Part shown: piece by piece, positions 7,549 through 9,023 of the stretch
Numbering within the stretch: the stretch's first letter is position 1
Layout of the letters: the number at the start of each line of letters is the position of its first letter
Origin: Caryophanales bacterium UBA3835
GTDB taxonomy: Bacteria > Bacillota_I > Bacilli_A > RFN20 > CAG-826
Reading direction: 5' to 3'
Assembly: GCA_002392945.1 (NCBI GenBank)
Contig: DGHZ01000008.1
Span: 7,647-16,669 of the forward strand
Length of the DNA stretch: 9,023 nt
Position numbers and translations under genes: made by a program
The notes under the pieces: model-generated
What the model was told of the DNA's origin: nothing
The model's input: the letters and a program-made list of their open reading frames with translations, nothing else
The model's database searches: none

Positions 7549-8699
7549 CTAATAACGCCTCATTATTCTTGCTAATAGTGTTAATTGATTCTTGCATTTC
7601 CTGAGTCACTTTTTCACATAAATAAATCACCTCACCTTCTGGGGCGTCTTTCTTTCTTCCAACGCGCCCAGCAATTTGAATTAATACACCTTTTTCATAA
7701 ATTTTATGGTCACTTTGACATATAATTACCTGTAAATCCTTAACAGTCACACCTCTTTCTAACACTGATGTTGTGACTAAATAGGAATATAAATTATTTC
7801 TAAATTCATCAATTATCTCAGTTCGAAATTTTCTCTTTGAATGGACATAATTTCCTCCTTTAATGAATAAGGAAATAACTCTATATATTTTTTCACATAA
7901 AGATATTGTTGGAGCAAAGATAAATACTGGCTTATTTTTATTCTTATATTCTTTTATTTTTTTAATTAGAAATATATATTGAAACAGCTTGTTTCTTTTA
8001 ACAATTTTCGGTATTGGAAGAGGGTGACGATGAAAACGCACTTCGAGTCGTAATATATCTTTGTTGTCTCCCTGGAAATGATCAATAACTTCCTTAGAAG
8101 GTGTGGCCGACATCATGATATAATGTCCACTTAAAGACTTATAGAACATGCTGTGTAATGTTTGATCATCTTTAAAAGGGAAAGCATCTATCTCATCTAA
8201 GATAATTAATGCAAAATAATCCTTATATCTATATAACTGATGAGTAGTCAGAACAACAATATCCCCTTCTTTGTCTTTTGTATGACCGCCATATAAGCAT
8301 ATTACTCTATTATATTTAAATATTTCTCTTAACCTATTATACAGTTCGATTGCTACATCTCTTCTTGGGAGTGCAAAAGCAACTTTGTCTCCGCAATTTA
8401 TAGCGTATTTTATAATGTTTAAACATATTTCTGTCTTTCCTGAACCGCATACCGCAAAAACAAGACTATCAATTCCTTTCTTATAGTTCTCAACAAGCTT
8501 ATCTGATAATATTTTCTGCTCTGGAGATAACTCATACTCTAAATGAATAGGTGCTTTCTTTGGATAAGACGGTTTATGCTCAACTTCTTCACCACGAAAA
8601 GAGATGCATCTTCGACAATAAGGTTTGCCATTAAGTATTCCGATTGAATGAATATCAGTGTTTCCACAGACTGGACATTTATAGTTTTCTATATTGCAT
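7541..8699 (-). CDS. comFA: DEAD-box ATPase ComFA, intact but with an anomalous start
   Basis: ComFA is a membrane-associated superfamily-2 ATPase that drives single-stranded DNA import during transformation. The frame 8698-7541 is open for 385 codons. Numbering from TGC8698 as residue 1, it shows a zinc finger (Cys8, Cys11, Cys28, Cys31), Walker A CGSGKTE (84-90), Walker B DEID followed by AFPF (168-175), motif III SATPS starting at about 199, motif V TTSVLERGVTV and motif VI QIAGRVGRK. The length is a little below that of Bacillus ComFA. The frame has a TAA at 8701-8699 and no ATG, GTG or TTG until 8149, which lies after the Walker motifs and would destroy the enzyme. The start is therefore either ATA at 8692-8690 (383 residues) or ATG at 8699-8697, one frame off and needing a +1 shift or one base less. 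Its stop overlaps comFC by 8 nt. The identity is certain; the first few residues are not. Confidence 0.92.
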
Positions 8700-8722
8700 T
8701 ATCTCCTTTCTTTTGATTTAAT
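8694..8722 (+). promoter_or_regulatory. Possible sigma-A promoter for a plus-strand small RNA
   Basis: TTGCAT (8694-8699, three of six matches to TTGACA) and TTTAAT (8717-8722, five of six to TATAAT) are separated by exactly 17 nt, which predicts transcription starting near 8729. It overlaps the comFA ribosome binding site on the other strand. AT-rich DNA often gives such matches by chance; the support comes from the structured, terminated segment that follows. Confidence 0.4.
8703..8707 (-). promoter_or_regulatory. comFA ribosome binding site
   Basis: AGGAG within GAAAGGAGAT lies 3 nt before the out-of-frame ATG (8699) and 10 nt before the in-frame ATA (8692). Three nucleotides is unusually short for an ATG and ten is slightly long, so the spacing does not settle the start but keeps the ATA option open. 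Confidence 0.7.
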
Positions 8723-8728
8723 ATAGAC

Positions 8729-8807
8729 ATGGTCGTGGTCATCACTAGTTTGATGCCGACTCACAGGAAACTGTGTAGCTCCATTAACGGGGCTTTTTTA
8801 TTTTTTT
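8729..8807 (+). ncRNA. Candidate small structured RNA between comFA and its upstream neighbour
   Basis: About 75-80 nt on the plus strand fold as three consecutive hairpins. Hairpin 1 pairs GTCG (8732-8735) with CGAC (8757-8760) and CATCA (8740-8744) with TGATG (8751-8755), with small bulges and a 6-nt loop. Hairpin 2 is CACAG-GAAA-CTGTG (8762-8775), with a GNRA tetraloop that exists only when read on this strand. Hairpin 3 is an intrinsic terminator ending in a T-tract. The segment is far more GC-rich than its flanks, and its promoter-like pair has ideal spacing. No plus-strand gene follows, so it is not an obvious riboswitch. I do not recognise it as tRNA, SRP RNA, 6S or any riboswitch class. 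The alternative is a leader structure on the comFA transcript, read from the minus strand; the tetraloop and T-tract argue against that. Confidence 0.5.
8777..8807 (+). terminator. Rho-independent terminator, plus strand
   Basis: AGCTCC (8777-8782) pairs with GGGGCT (8789-8794) across a 6-nt loop, with one T-G wobble. Twelve T in thirteen positions follow (8795-8807). Read on the minus strand the stem is followed by ACACAG, so it terminates plus-strand transcription only. It overlaps the 3' end of the minus-strand reading frame ending at 8784. Confidence 0.8.
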
Positions 8808-9023
8808 GCGCTTTTTATAATATGACCCATATATCTGGTTACTATTTTGAACCTTGATTATTAAATACATGTCTTCATCATTAAACGACATGTCAGGGTA
8901 CTCTTTTTCACCATAATCATTTCTATCTACAACGAATGGTCTTTTTTTTATCAAAGAAATATCTACATTTTGATCTGTTGGGTGTTTTAATTTGTAATAT
9001 CCTTTTCTCAATCCAAGTCTTTT
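8784..9023 (-). CDS. C-terminal fragment of an unrecognised basic protein
   Basis: A frame open from the right edge ends at TAA (8786-8784). A TTG at 9011 could start a 75-residue protein, but no ribosome binding site precedes it and the frame stays open to the edge. This is therefore more likely the last 79 residues of a larger gene. The visible part has a GYYKLKHP stretch, a KKRPFVV-DRNDYGEK segment, an acidic patch (FNDEDMY) and a strand-like YLIIKV, and ends in the very basic YYKKRKKIKKPR. The basic tail is encoded by the A-rich complement of the plus-strand terminator T-tract, and the stop lies in the terminator loop, so the two elements overlap. I do not recognise the family. A basic tail would suit nucleic-acid binding, but that is a guess. 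It could also be a chance frame. Confidence 0.5.
   Translation of the reverse strand, partial: KRLGLRKGYYKLKHPTDQNVDISLIKKRPFVVDRNDYGEKEYPDMSFNDEDMYLIIKVQNSNQIYGSYYKKRKKIKKPR

Noticed and set aside
7541..8149. A separate 202-residue helicase-fragment gene starting at ATG 8149
   Set aside because: The same frame is open upstream to 8698 and encodes the zinc finger and Walker A/B motifs of ComFA, so this ATG is internal.
8729..9023. A tracrRNA next to the C-terminus of a type II-C Cas9
   Set aside because: A GG-x-CATC...GATG-CC hairpin, a terminator and a basic lysine-rich protein end gave a superficial resemblance. There is no CRISPR repeat, no roughly 20-nt anti-repeat in the RNA segment, and no RuvC or HNH motif in the visible protein.

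Overview
The window looks like core chromosome from a low-GC, Gram-positive-type bacterium (Bacillota, possibly a Mollicutes-related or uncultured gut Bacilli lineage). The evidence is AT-rich DNA, AGGAGG-type ribosome binding sites, the Firmicutes-type comFA-comFC-secA-prfB gene order, and a lipoprotein with a short lysine-rich signal peptide. UGA is a stop codon here: a gene for RF2, the UGA-reading release factor, is present and carries its classic in-frame UGA frameshift site. No intact gene in the window ends in UGA (TAA or TAG only). The species cannot be fixed from this sequence.

All protein genes lie on the minus strand, so transcription runs from right to left. From the right edge they are: the C-terminal end of an unrecognised basic protein (8784-9023); comFA (about 7541-8699), a DEAD-box DNA translocase of competence; comFC (6922-7548), its phosphoribosyltransferase-like partner, overlapping comFA by 8 nt; a 98-nt AT-rich gap with two inverted repeats; secA (4367-6823); prfB (3263-4367), sharing one base with secA; a YitT-family membrane protein gene (2305-3270), overlapping prfB by 8 nt; uvrB (301-2292), 12 nt further on; and a lipoprotein gene (1-224) with its own -10 box, cut by the left edge. 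The packing from secA to uvrB suggests one operon joining protein export, translation termination, a membrane protein and nucleotide excision repair.

Two places do not fit routine annotation. First, comFA has a complete, intact reading frame including its N-terminal zinc finger, but no ATG, GTG or TTG in frame for its first 180 or so codons. The only ATG beside its ribosome binding site is one frame off. The gene therefore uses an AUA-type start, a +1 shift, or contains a one-base sequence error. Second, the roughly 80 nt between comFA and the right-hand gene hold a compact plus-strand cassette: a promoter-like pair with 17-nt spacing, three consecutive hairpins (one with a GAAA tetraloop), and a strong intrinsic terminator. 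This looks like an undescribed small structured RNA, transcribed divergently from comFA and antisense to the end of its right-hand neighbour. The prfB frameshift site is also unusual, because its Shine-Dalgarno-like stimulator is weak and displaced by what looks like a duplicated TCT codon.
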